Of a stretch of 6,300 bases of DNA, positions 1 to 6,263 are shown piece after piece (the first letter of the stretch is position 1; every line of letters starts with the position of its first letter). A program made the translations under genes and the position numbers. Under the pieces are notes generated by a model. The model saw only the letters and a list, made by a program, of their open reading frames with translations. It was not told where the DNA came from and did no database searches. This stretch comes from Deltaproteobacteria bacterium (GTDB lineage: Bacteria > Desulfobacterota > GWC2-55-46 > S146-70). The stretch is taken from NCBI GenBank assembly GCA_015492395.1, contig WGFD01000177.1, forward strand, positions 1 through 6,300, read 5' to 3'.

Positions 1-107
1 ATCCTGACCTCCCTGAGCGCATCCTGGATATTCTTCTCGGATAAGGTGCCGTGCCCCTTGAGCTTTTTAAAGACGCCATTTAGTTTGTCACCTAAGCCTT
101 CAAACAT
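1..107 (-). CDS. ffh: Signal recognition particle protein Ffh (N-terminal fragment, continues past the left edge)
   Basis: Reading leftward from an ATG at 107, the sequence encodes 35 residues beginning MFEGLGDKLNGVFKKLKG and continuing HGTLSEKNIQDALREVR before the window ends. This matches the start of the Ffh N domain, the four-helix bundle preceding the GTPase G domain, which typically reads MFE-L-(D/E)-(K/R)L followed by (G/R)-G-L(S/T)E-N(I/V)-(D/E)-LREVR. Ffh is the GTPase of the signal recognition particle: with 4.5S RNA it binds signal sequences on nascent chains and docks with FtsY at the membrane. The GTPase and M domains lie outside the window. The ATG is chosen because it gives the family's exact N-terminus; a GGTGGGA run sits almost directly in front of it, so the Shine-Dalgarno is poor. 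A strong promoter lies about 40 bases upstream. The gene is divergent from glgB and functionally unrelated to it. FtsY and plant SRP54 share this domain, but FtsY normally carries an acidic N-terminal extension not seen here. Confidence 0.88.
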   Translation of the reverse strand, partial: MFEGLGDKLNGVFKKLKGHGTLSEKNIQDALREVR

Positions 108-126
108 GTCCCACCATCGAAATTTT

Positions 127-141
127 ACTCTACTTAAGAGT
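127..141. repeat. Short inverted repeat at the predicted ffh transcription start
   Basis: ACTCT (127-131) and AGAGT (137-141) form a 5-base inverted repeat with a 5-base spacer, placed over the predicted start point of ffh transcription. It could be an operator half-site pair or a small hairpin in the first transcribed bases. A similar string, TTACTCT, recurs at 237-243. Arms this short can occur by chance. Confidence 0.25.
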
Positions 142-144
142 GGA

Positions 145-174
145 ATAATACCTAAATACAGCCAGTATTGTCAA
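145..174 (-). promoter_or_regulatory. Sigma-70-type promoter for ffh
   Basis: On the minus strand a perfect -35 TTGACA (174 to 169) is followed after 18 bases by a -10 TATTAT (150 to 145). Predicted transcription would start near 138, giving a leader of about 30 bases before the ffh ATG at 107. Orientation, spacing and consensus match are all good; no experimental evidence is available. Confidence 0.75.
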
Positions 175-517
175 GTTTTTTCGCTCTTTCGGCCCCTATT
201 CCACCCCCCATAACAACAACTTATGAGTATAGATTATTACTCTTCTTTTTGCAATAATGCAGCGATGCTCCAAAGGTTCTTTTTGTGACAATAGTGGTAA
301 AAAGGAGGTGCAGCAAAGACGTGAAGAACGCGATGGAAAAGCAAAGCGACAAAACCGTATCTCCCATGGGATACAAACGGTTATCACTCCGTAGCATATA
401 TGAATTGCACCCCTTTGAAGAGAGCGGTACGATAGCTCTGAGTGAATCCGGCATACTTCAACACCACTCCTGCAGCTTAGTAAAGATGATATGCTCAGAC
501 CCACCAAGCCGTATATT
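175..517. other. Divergent intergenic region between ffh and glgB with no convincing gene
   Basis: This stretch separates the ffh promoter from the glgB promoter. No tRNA, insertion sequence, tandem repeat or rho-independent terminator was found. The left part (190-260) is low-complexity, with a C-run near 202-209 and T-rich tracts, and carries a weak inverted repeat, GAGTA (225-229) with TACTC (238-242). The right part holds one small ORF candidate, listed separately, preceded by a strong Shine-Dalgarno. Reading frames on the minus strand here give Cys/Ser/Arg-rich translations of the kind expected from non-coding sequence. Confidence 0.6.
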
Positions 518-545
518 TTGCACCATATTGATCTTTAGTGTATAA
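321..545 (+). CDS. Possible small protein of 74 residues (doubtful)
   Basis: A GTG at 321 opens a 74-residue frame that starts V/M-KNAMEKQSDKTVSPMG and ends at a TAA at 543-545. I do not recognise the product. The argument for it is an AAGGAGGTG Shine-Dalgarno at 302-310, the best anti-SD match in the window, about 10 bases before the GTG; an ATG at 333 is also possible but lies too far from that site, and the ATG at 285 lies upstream of it. Arguments against it are the absence of an obvious promoter upstream, a C-terminus that runs through the glgB promoter (its stop lies inside the TATAAT at 541-546), and a mixed composition with no clear domain. The first 50 residues are hydrophilic; the last dozen (PPSRIFCTILIFSV) are hydrophobic but too short and too late to call a membrane helix with confidence. 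It may be a small real gene, a decayed remnant or chance. Confidence 0.22.
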   Translation: MKNAMEKQSDKTVSPMGYKRLSLRSIYELHPFEESGTIALSESGILQHHSCSLVKMICSDPPSRIFCTILIFSV

Positions 546-546
546 T
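518..546 (+). promoter_or_regulatory. Sigma-70-type promoter for glgB
   Basis: The -35 TTGCAC (518-523) and the perfect -10 TATAAT (541-546) are separated by exactly 17 bases. Transcription would start near 553, leaving a leader of about 35 bases before the glgB ATG at 588. A CACCATAT block overlaps the -35/spacer region (521-528) and recurs in the promoter of the GH57 gene. Confidence 0.75.
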
Positions 547-587
547 CCATGAGATGCAAACCTACATAGGGGGTAATTATATATAAG

Positions 588-2495
588 ATGAAACGTCCAA
601 CTCTGCTAACCGACTACGATATACACCTCTTCAGGGAGGGAAACCACTTCAAACTCTATGAAAAGCTGGGTTCTCATCCAATGAAGATAGAAGGTACACA
701 AGGAACATACTTCGCCGTATGGGCACCAAACGCAGCGCAGGTCTCGGTCATAGGCGACTTTAATAGCTGGGACAAGGGGTCACACCCATTGGAGCCAAGA
801 GAAGACGGTTCCGGGATCTGGGAAGGATTCATACCGGATGTCGGTCATGGCATGGTTTACAAGTACCATATAGCATCCAGACACCATGGCTCCGGGGCAG
901 ACAAGACGGATCCGTTCGCCATGTACTGTGAGGTATCACCGAAGACCGCCTCCATAATATGGGATCTCAGTTACAAATGGCAAGACTGTGAATGGATGGA
1001 AAAGAGGGACGATCACAATGGGCTGAGCGCGCCCTGCTCCATATACGAAGTGCACCTCGGCTCCTGGAGGCGTGTGCCGGAAGAGGGAAACCGGTTCCTC
1101 ACATACAGAGAGATGGCCCATCAACTCGCCGATTACGTAAAGGAGATGGGCTTCACCCACATAGAGTTTCTACCCGTCATGGAACATCCGTTCTACGGTT
1201 CATGGGGATATCAGACCACGGGATACTTCGCGCCTTCCAGCCGGTACGGAATGCCGCAGGACTTCATGTACCTCGTAGACCACCTCCACCAAAACGGCAT
1301 CGGCGTAATCCTCGACTGGGTGCCTTCCCACTTTCCGGGAGATGAACATGGTCTGGCCTACTTCGATGGCACGCACCTCTACGAACATGCCGATCCAAGC
1401 AAGGGGTTCCATCCGGACTGGAAGAGCTACATCTTTAACTATGGCAGATATGAAGTCAGGAACTTCCTCATCAGCAGCGCCATTTTCTGGCTGGATAAGT
1501 ACCACATTGACGGGCTTAGGGTGGACGCAGTGGCATCCATGCTCTACCTGGACTACGGAAGGCAGGATGGAGAGTGGATACCCAACGAGTACGGAGGCAA
1601 TGAGAATATAGAGGCCATAGACTTTCTCAAGAGGCTCAACGAGGCCGCATACGGAACATTCCATGGTGTCCAGACCATTGCGGAGGAATCCACGGCATGG
1701 CCGATGGTATCCAAGCCTACATATATAGGCGGACTCGGCTTTGGTATGAAGTGGAATATGGGCTGGATGCACGATACGCTAAGGTATTTCGCTAAGGATC
1801 CTGTCTACAGGAAGCACCACCACGACCAGCTAACCTTCAGCATCTGGTACAGCTTTTCGGAAAACTTCCTGCTTCCCCTCTCCCATGACGAGGTCGTGCA
1901 TGGGAAGGGATCCCTTGTGGGCAAGATGCCCGGGGACGAATGGCAGAGATTTGCCAACCTGAGACTTCTCTTCGGGTACATGTACGGACATCCCGGAAAG
2001 AAACTGCTCTTCATGGGAGGAGAGTTCGGTCAATGCAGGGAGTGGGCGCACGACGAGAGCCTGGAATGGCATGTCCTGCAGTATGACCTGCATCGTGGTG
2101 TGAGTAATCTGGTCAAGGACCTCAACCATCTCTACCGGAAAGAACCAGCGCTGCACGAACTGGACTTCTCCGCCGAAGGATTCGAATGGATAGACTTCCA
2201 CGACTGGGAGGAGAGCACTTTGAGCTTCATAAGAAAGGGGTGTAATCCTAACGATACAGTCCTCGTAGTCTGCAACTTCACACCTCTTCCGAGGTACAAC
2301 TACCGCATAGGGGTGCCAAATGGCGGTTTCTGGAGAGAGGCATTGAACAGCGATGCAGTATATTACGGGGGAAGCGGCCACGGCAACTTCGGAGGGTGTG
2401 AGGCATCGTATCTCCCGTCCCACGGAAGGGACTATTCCCTCTCTCTCACACTACCTCCCCTCGGCATACTCTTCTTCACGAATAAAGGCAAATAG
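588..2495 (+). CDS. glgB: 1,4-alpha-glucan (glycogen) branching enzyme GlgB
   Basis: This 635-residue cytoplasmic enzyme (EC 2.4.1.18) cuts an alpha-1,4 glucan chain and rejoins the piece through an alpha-1,6 bond, creating glycogen branches. Domain order is a CBM48/E-set beta-sandwich (about 20-115, with FAVWAPNA and GDFNSWD), the GH13 (beta/alpha)8 catalytic barrel (about 150-500), and a C-terminal beta domain (about 520-632). All four GH13 regions are present: DWVPSHF (D243, H248), [11 protein letters not shown] with nucleophile D313, IAEEST with acid/base E366, and [12 protein letters not shown] with transition-state stabiliser D434. At 635 residues it is the short form, lacking the extra N1 module of the roughly 730-residue Escherichia coli enzyme. 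The ATG gives the usual N-terminus ([12 protein letters not shown]); the Shine-Dalgarno AGGGGGT (568-574) is 13 bases away, a rather long spacing. It has its own promoter, and a GH57 alpha-glucan gene follows on the same strand. No glgA, glgC or glgP lies in the window. The frame is intact. Confidence 0.97.
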   Translation: MKRPTLLTDYDIHLFREGNHFKLYEKLGSHPMKIEGTQGTYFAVWAPNAAQVSVIGDFNSWDKGSHPLEPREDGSGIWEGFIPDVGHGMVYKYHIASRHHGSGADKTDPFAMYCEVSPKTASIIWDLSYKWQDCEWMEKRDDHNGLSAPCSIYEVHLGSWRRVPEEGNRFLTYREMAHQLADYVKEMGFTHIEFLPVMEHPFYGSWGYQTTGYFAPSSRYGMPQDFMYLVDHLHQNGIGVILDWVPSHFPGDEHGLAYFDGTHLYEHADPSKGFHPDWKSYIFNYGRYEVRNFLISSAIFWLDKYHIDGLRVDAVASMLYLDYGRQDGEWIPNEYGGNENIEAIDFLKRLNEAAYGTFHGVQTIAEESTAWPMVSKPTYIGGLGFGMKWNMGWMHDTLRYFAKDPVYRKHHHDQLTFSIWYSFSENFLLPLSHDEVVHGKGSLVGKMPGDEWQRFANLRLLFGYMYGHPGKKLLFMGGEFGQCREWAHDESLEWHVLQYDLHRGVSNLVKDLNHLYRKEPALHELDFSAEGFEWIDFHDWEESTLSFIRKGCNPNDTVLVVCNFTPLPRYNYRIGVPNGGFWREALNSDAVYYGGSGHGNFGGCEASYLPSHGRDYSLSLTLPPLGILFFTNKGK

Positions 2496-2499
2496 TTCT

Positions 2500-2545
2500 G
2501 GGGATCTATGCCGCTCCAGGGCATTAAGACAGATGCAGCCCCCCC
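2500..2545 (+). other. Foldable GC-rich segment just after glgB
   Basis: Five bases after the glgB stop, GGGG (2500-2503) and ATCT (2504-2507) can pair with AGAT (2531-2534) and the C-run at 2539-2545 across a four-base bulge. Inside them ATGCC (2508-2512) pairs with GGCAT (2520-2524). The result is a hairpin-like structure that could end or protect the glgB transcript. It lacks the T-tract of a rho-independent terminator (TTATC follows), so I do not call it one. Confidence 0.3.
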
Positions 2546-2601
2546 TTATCGTACAGGCTTAGGATACGGAGCGCGACGACAGAGGTTTTCCAATTAGATG
2601 G

Positions 2602-2630
2602 TTTCATATTCACCATATATCTTGTATAAT
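2602..2630 (+). promoter_or_regulatory. Promoter for the GH57 gene (perfect -10, weak -35)
   Basis: A perfect TATAAT lies at 2625-2630. The best -35 at 17-base spacing is TTTCAT (2602-2607), matching only three of six consensus bases, so an activator may be needed. Transcription would start near 2637 and leave a leader of about 94 bases. The segment contains the blocks ATATT, CACCATAT, ATCTT and GTATAAT in the same order as in the glgB promoter. Confidence 0.55.
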
Positions 2631-2654
2631 AGACCCGGATACTGCTTGTGTGCC

Positions 2655-2704
2655 CAGTGGCGCATAGCGGGCTTGTCAGGTCCATATGCAGAGCGCCATA
2701 ACTG
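2655..2704 (+). promoter_or_regulatory. Predicted stem-loop in the leader of the GH57 gene
   Basis: CAGT (2655-2658) can pair with ACTG (2701-2704) and GGCGC (2659-2663) with GCGCC (2693-2697), separated by a three-base bulge ATA (2698-2700). Further in, ATA (2664-2666) can pair with TAT (2685-2687), and GGGC (2669-2672) with GTCC (2680-2683) around a seven-base loop. The structure lies in the predicted transcript between the promoter and the Shine-Dalgarno at 2719-2723, so it could affect mRNA stability or translation. It matches no riboswitch class I recognise. Confidence 0.35.
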
Positions 2705-2730
2705 TATCACCTAGAAGCAGGAGCGTCTGA

Positions 2731-5157
2731 ATGAACCGTTTTCTCTGTATACATGCGCACTTTTACCAGCCACCAAGAGAGAATCCGTGGCTTGAAGACA
2801 TCGAACTCCAGGACTCGGCCTACCCATACCACGACTGGAATGAACGCATTACGGCGCAGTGTTACGGGCCCAACACCGCATCACGGATCCTCGACCGTGA
2901 TAAGAGGATAATAGAGATAGTCAACAACTATGCAAGGATCAGCTTCGACTTCGGTCCGACCCTGCTGTCATGGCTGGAAAAGCACGCACCCGACGTGTAC
3001 AGGCTTGTCCTTGAAGCGGACCGTAATGGACAAAAGCTCTTCTCCGGCCACGGCCCGGCCATGGCGCAGGCCTATAACCATATGATCATGCCACTTGCAA
3101 ACAGGCGGGACAAGCGGACACAGGTAGTATGGGGGATAAAGGACTTTGAGTCACGGTTCGGGAGGAGCCCGGAAGGCATGTGGCTCCCGGAGACCGCCGT
3201 AGATCTGGAGACACTGGATATACTGGCCTGGGCCGGGATAAAGTTCACTATCCTGGCACCGCACCAGGGGAAAAGGATACGAAGGATCGGAAGGGATGAG
3301 TGGGAAGATGTAGGCGGCGGAAGAATAGATCCAAAGATACCGTACCTCTGCAAACTCCCTTCGGGAAGGGCGATTAGCCTCTTCTTTTACGATGGCCCTC
3401 CCTCGCAAGAGGTGGCGTTTGCAGGACTGCTAAATAACGGAGAGGTATTCGCCCAAAGACTTCTAGGCCTCTTTGATGAAAACGGCAGGCATAACCAGTT
3501 GGCGCACATCGCCACGGACGGCGAAACCTATGGGCACCACCACAGATACGGGGATATGTCGCTGGCCTTTGCATGCCACCATATCGAATCGAACGGTCTG
3601 GCAAAGATGGCGGTATACGGCGAGTACCTGGAGATGTTTCCCCCTGAATTCGAGGTTGAAGTAATAGAAAACACCTCCTGGAGCTGCGCCCACGGTGTCG
3701 AAAGATGGCGCAGTGATTGCGGCTGCAACAGCGGCATGTCCCAGGGATGGAACCAGAAATGGAGAAGACCCCTGAGAGAGGCAATGGACCGGCTAAGGGA
3801 TGGCATGGCCACACTGTACGAAAGAGAGGCCTCCACATATCTGAACGATCCATGGGAGACAAGGGATGAATATATCGACGTCATACTCGACAGGTCGGTG
3901 GAGAACATAAAGCAATTTTTATCAAGGCACGCATCCAGAGACCTATCTGAGAGAGAGGAGATAAAGATTTTGAAGCTGCTTGAGATGCAGCGTAACGCCA
4001 TGCTCATGTACACCAGTTGTGGATGGTTCTTCGACGACATCTCCGGCATAGAGACCGTCCAGATCATGCAGTATGCAGGACGGGCCATCCAACTGGCCGG
4101 AGAGGTCGGTGATACGGACCTGGAGCCAACATTCATCAAGATCATTGAAACGGCGCCCAGTAATGTACAGGAATATGAAAACGGGAAAAATGTATATGAT
4201 ATATTCGTAAAACCCTCTATCGTGGATCTCCCCAGAGTGGCTGCACACTACGCCTTATCCTCCCTCTTTGATGGATATCCGGAATCGGCGGATATATACT
4301 GCTACACAGCCACCAGTGAAATTTACGACCGGTTGGAGGCGGGAAAACTCAAACTCGCCATAGGGAAGGTACATCTCCGGTCAAAAGTGACGTGGGAAGA
4401 GGGCACCATGAGCTTTGCGGCCCTTCACCTGGGAGACCACAACCTCAGCGGCTGTGTGCGCAAGGTCAAAGGTGACGGCGCCTTCCAGTCAATGCATGAT
4501 GAACTGGAAGACGCATTCATGAAGAGCGAGATGCTGGAGGTGGTGCGTTTAATGGACAAACACTTCCACCACCATAACTATTCTCTATGGCACCTGTTCA
4601 GGGATGAACAGAGGAAGATCATGGAGCAGCTGCTGGAGACTACCATGCAGGAAATAGACACATCCTTCCGGCAGATCTATGAACACCACTATCCTATCAT
4701 ATACGCAATGAACAAGATGCGCATACCACTGCCAAAGGCCCTCGCCTCTACGGTTGAGTTTACACTCAACACGGAACTCCGCAAGTTGCTGGAGGAGGGT
4801 GAACTGAATCAAACCCGTCTCCACAGACTTATATCGGATATAAGCAGATGGTCATTCGAATTGGACAAGGTCACTCTTAGCTTCGTGGCAAACAGGCGGA
4901 TAAATAAACTGATCGACTCCTTTTCAAATGAACCGGATGACCTTACACTGCTTAAGGATCTGGAGACATTACTGAGAATGCTTGACCCATTGCCCCTGGG
5001 CCTGAACCTCTGGAATGCGCAGAATATCTACTTCTCCATCGGGAAGGCACTTTGCCGGGTTAAGGGGGAAAAGGCGGATGAGGGAGACGAAGATGCAAAG
5101 GAGTGGCTAAGGCTATTCGACAGTCTTGGGCGCCATATGCAAGTCAGGATAACATAA
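2731..5157 (+). CDS. GH57 family glycoside hydrolase with C-terminal DUF3536 region
   Basis: This 808-residue protein joins a GH57 catalytic half to a DUF3536 half, an arrangement known from many bacteria but with poorly defined activity. GH57 enzymes are retaining alpha-glucan enzymes (amylases, 4-alpha-glucanotransferases, branching enzymes, amylopullulanases). Visible motifs are the N-terminal HAHFYQPPRENPWL (8-21), which replaces the HQP motif; FSGHGPAMAQAYNHMIMPLA (104-123); GMWLPETA (149-156), whose E154 fits the nucleophile; and ATDGETYGHHHRYGD (261-275), whose D263 fits the acid/base. The DUF3536 part starts with SCAHGVERWRSDCGC (318-332) and WNQKWRRPLREAMDRLRD (340-357) and includes YSLWHLFRDEQRKIM (617-631). 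There is no signal peptide or membrane segment, so it is probably cytoplasmic. The ATG has AGGAG at 2719-2723 with a 7-base spacer. Position after glgB suggests glycogen or maltodextrin remodelling. Exact substrate and reaction cannot be read from sequence; a GH57 branching enzyme is less likely, since that family is smaller and differently built. Confidence 0.9.
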   Translation: MNRFLCIHAHFYQPPRENPWLEDIELQDSAYPYHDWNERITAQCYGPNTASRILDRDKRIIEIVNNYARISFDFGPTLLSWLEKHAPDVYRLVLEADRNGQKLFSGHGPAMAQAYNHMIMPLANRRDKRTQVVWGIKDFESRFGRSPEGMWLPETAVDLETLDILAWAGIKFTILAPHQGKRIRRIGRDEWEDVGGGRIDPKIPYLCKLPSGRAISLFFYDGPPSQEVAFAGLLNNGEVFAQRLLGLFDENGRHNQLAHIATDGETYGHHHRYGDMSLAFACHHIESNGLAKMAVYGEYLEMFPPEFEVEVIENTSWSCAHGVERWRSDCGCNSGMSQGWNQKWRRPLREAMDRLRDGMATLYEREASTYLNDPWETRDEYIDVILDRSVENIKQFLSRHASRDLSEREEIKILKLLEMQRNAMLMYTSCGWFFDDISGIETVQIMQYAGRAIQLAGEVGDTDLEPTFIKIIETAPSNVQEYENGKNVYDIFVKPSIVDLPRVAAHYALSSLFDGYPESADIYCYTATSEIYDRLEAGKLKLAIGKVHLRSKVTWEEGTMSFAALHLGDHNLSGCVRKVKGDGAFQSMHDELEDAFMKSEMLEVVRLMDKHFHHHNYSLWHLFRDEQRKIMEQLLETTMQEIDTSFRQIYEHHYPIIYAMNKMRIPLPKALASTVEFTLNTELRKLLEEGELNQTRLHRLISDISRWSFELDKVTLSFVANRRINKLIDSFSNEPDDLTLLKDLETLLRMLDPLPLGLNLWNAQNIYFSIGKALCRVKGEKADEGDEDAKEWLRLFDSLGRHMQVRIT

Positions 5158-5204
5158 GAGCCGTAATCTTTCGACCTTTTACAGAAGATGGGCGATATTG
5201 AACG

Positions 5205-5220
5205 GTGGCAGAACCGCCAC
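5205..5220 (+). other. Small hairpin between the GH57 gene and cysQ
   Basis: GTGGC (5205-5209) and GCCAC (5216-5220) can form a 5-base-pair stem with a six-base loop in the 109-base gap. No T-tract follows, so it is not a rho-independent terminator. No convincing promoter is visible in this gap: TTTACA at 5178-5183 and TTGAAC at 5198-5203 both lack a -10 at proper distance. Read-through from the GH57 gene into cysQ is therefore likely. Confidence 0.3.
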
Positions 5221-5266
5221 GTGTATAGCGTACTATGCCGCGAATCCGGATGAGAGGGGGTACAGT

Positions 5267-6091
5267 GTGGAAGACTTATCAAGCATCACCTTAACAGATA
5301 TACTGAATGTCGCAAATAAGGCGGGAGAAACGATCAAAGAGGTCTACGATTCGGACTTTTCCATAGAACATAAAGAGGACAGATCACCTTTGACCCTCGC
5401 TGACACCAAGTCCAATGAGATTATAATGGACGGGTTAAAGCGCCTCTATCCCCGGATACCGGTCTTAAGCGAAGAAGGAAGAGACATCCCGTACACGGAG
5501 AGGAAGGAGTGGAAACACTTCTGGCTCGTAGACCCCCTTGACGGAACAAAGGAGTTCATAAACAGAAACGGGGAATTCACGGTGAACATAGCATTGATAC
5601 ATAATGGAAGACCTGTCCTCGGTGTTATACTCATACCTGTCATCAATGTATTCTATTTTTCAAAGAACGGCACAGAATCATACAGACTATCAGACAACAA
5701 TACTAATTTGGGAGATGCCGACGACAAGCGGATATTAGAGATATCAGAGCGACTGCCTCTCGCCGGCACGCCCCCGCGGCCGTTTACCGTCGTGGCCAGC
5801 CGCTCCCACATGTCCGGAGAAACGGAGGAGTTCATAAGCAGACTACGTAAAAAACACGGCAAGATAGATATAGTCTCTTCGGGGAGCTCCATCAAGCTGT
5901 GTATGGTGGCGGAAGGAATAGCCGACCTGTATCCTAGATTCGGCCCTACGATGGAGTGGGATACGGCGGCAGGCCACGCCATAGTAAAAGGGGCAGGGGG
6001 CGAGGTAACGGACACAGAAACCGGAGAACCCCTGACATACAATAAAGAAGACCTATTGAACCCATGGTTCATCGTCAAGGGAAAGAGCTAA
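5267..6091 (+). CDS. cysQ: 3'(2'),5'-bisphosphate nucleotidase CysQ (inositol monophosphatase superfamily)
   Basis: From a GTG at 5267 this encodes 274 residues. CysQ hydrolyses 3'-phosphoadenosine 5'-phosphate (PAP) to AMP and phosphate using Mg2+, removing the by-product of PAPS-dependent sulfate reduction or sulfotransfer. Superfamily motifs are clear (numbered from the GTG): SPLTLAD (40-46), VLSEEG (66-71, metal ligand E69), WLVDPLDGTKEF (86-97, ligands D89 and D92), and MEWDTAAGHAIVKGAGG (229-245, ligand D232). Length is near the usual 250-275 for CysQ, and the KEF after the DGT motif is typical of CysQ rather than of plain inositol monophosphatases. The frame stays open upstream to a TTG at 5198 (297 residues), but GTG 5267 is preferred: AGGGGG (5255-5260) lies 6 bases before it, and the extra residues resemble nothing in the family. 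It follows the GH57 gene by 109 bases and is probably co-transcribed. A related phosphatase specificity (PAPS or an inositol phosphate) cannot be excluded. Confidence 0.92.
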   Translation: MEDLSSITLTDILNVANKAGETIKEVYDSDFSIEHKEDRSPLTLADTKSNEIIMDGLKRLYPRIPVLSEEGRDIPYTERKEWKHFWLVDPLDGTKEFINRNGEFTVNIALIHNGRPVLGVILIPVINVFYFSKNGTESYRLSDNNTNLGDADDKRILEISERLPLAGTPPRPFTVVASRSHMSGETEEFISRLRKKHGKIDIVSSGSSIKLCMVAEGIADLYPRFGPTMEWDTAAGHAIVKGAGGEVTDTETGEPLTYNKEDLLNPWFIVKGKS

Positions 6092-6263
6092 TAACCGCTC
6101 TTATCCTGTCAACCGTTTGTCCGCTGCACCCCTTCTCGACAGCATTGAGCATACCCAGGGGGTGAACATAAAAAGAACCGTTCCTTGCATGTTCAAAGCT
6201 CCACATGAAACCCAACGCCGGCATCCTCCGTGGTGCGGACGGCCCAGCTTTAAAAGTTTTCAT
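6075..6263 (-). CDS. Possible small convergent ORF of 62 residues (doubtful)
   Basis: On the minus strand an ATG at 6263 (or GTG at 6266) opens a frame ending at a TGA at 6075-6077, overlapping the 3' end of cysQ by 17 bases tail to tail. The product begins MKTFKAGPSAPRRMPALG and ends TVDRIRAVISSFP. I do not recognise it. Codon choice looks plausible and it is the only sizeable frame in the last 209 bases, but there is no Shine-Dalgarno at a sensible distance from either start and no clear promoter. An in-frame stop lies about ten codons upstream, so it is not the visible tail of a longer intact gene; a decayed fragment is possible. Confidence 0.22.
   Translation of the reverse strand: MKTFKAGPSAPRRMPALGFMWSFEHARNGSFYVHPLGMLNAVEKGCSGQTVDRIRAVISSFP

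Noticed and set aside
196..507. Minus-strand frame of 103 codons in the ffh-glgB gap
   Set aside because: The translation is rich in Cys, Ser and Arg with no domain pattern, no Shine-Dalgarno is visible, and it lies opposite the better small-ORF candidate.
554..586. Ten-codon upstream frame ending just before the glgB ATG ([10 protein letters not shown])
   Set aside because: Its ATG falls almost at the predicted transcription start, with no ribosome binding site, and the peptide has no run of regulatory codons typical of an attenuator leader. Chance is the simpler reading.
1200..1772. Long minus-strand frame of 190 codons inside glgB
   Set aside because: It is a shadow of the certain glgB reading frame; the translation has no recognisable domain and glgB carries all its catalytic motifs across this stretch.
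2500..2545. Rho-independent terminator after glgB
   Set aside because: The segment can fold, but the stem is bulged and no T-run follows the C-run, so the required signature is absent.
3528..4145. Long minus-strand frame of 205 codons inside the GH57 gene
   Set aside because: It lies opposite the continuous GH57-DUF3536 frame, is rich in Ser and Met, and shows no start signal.
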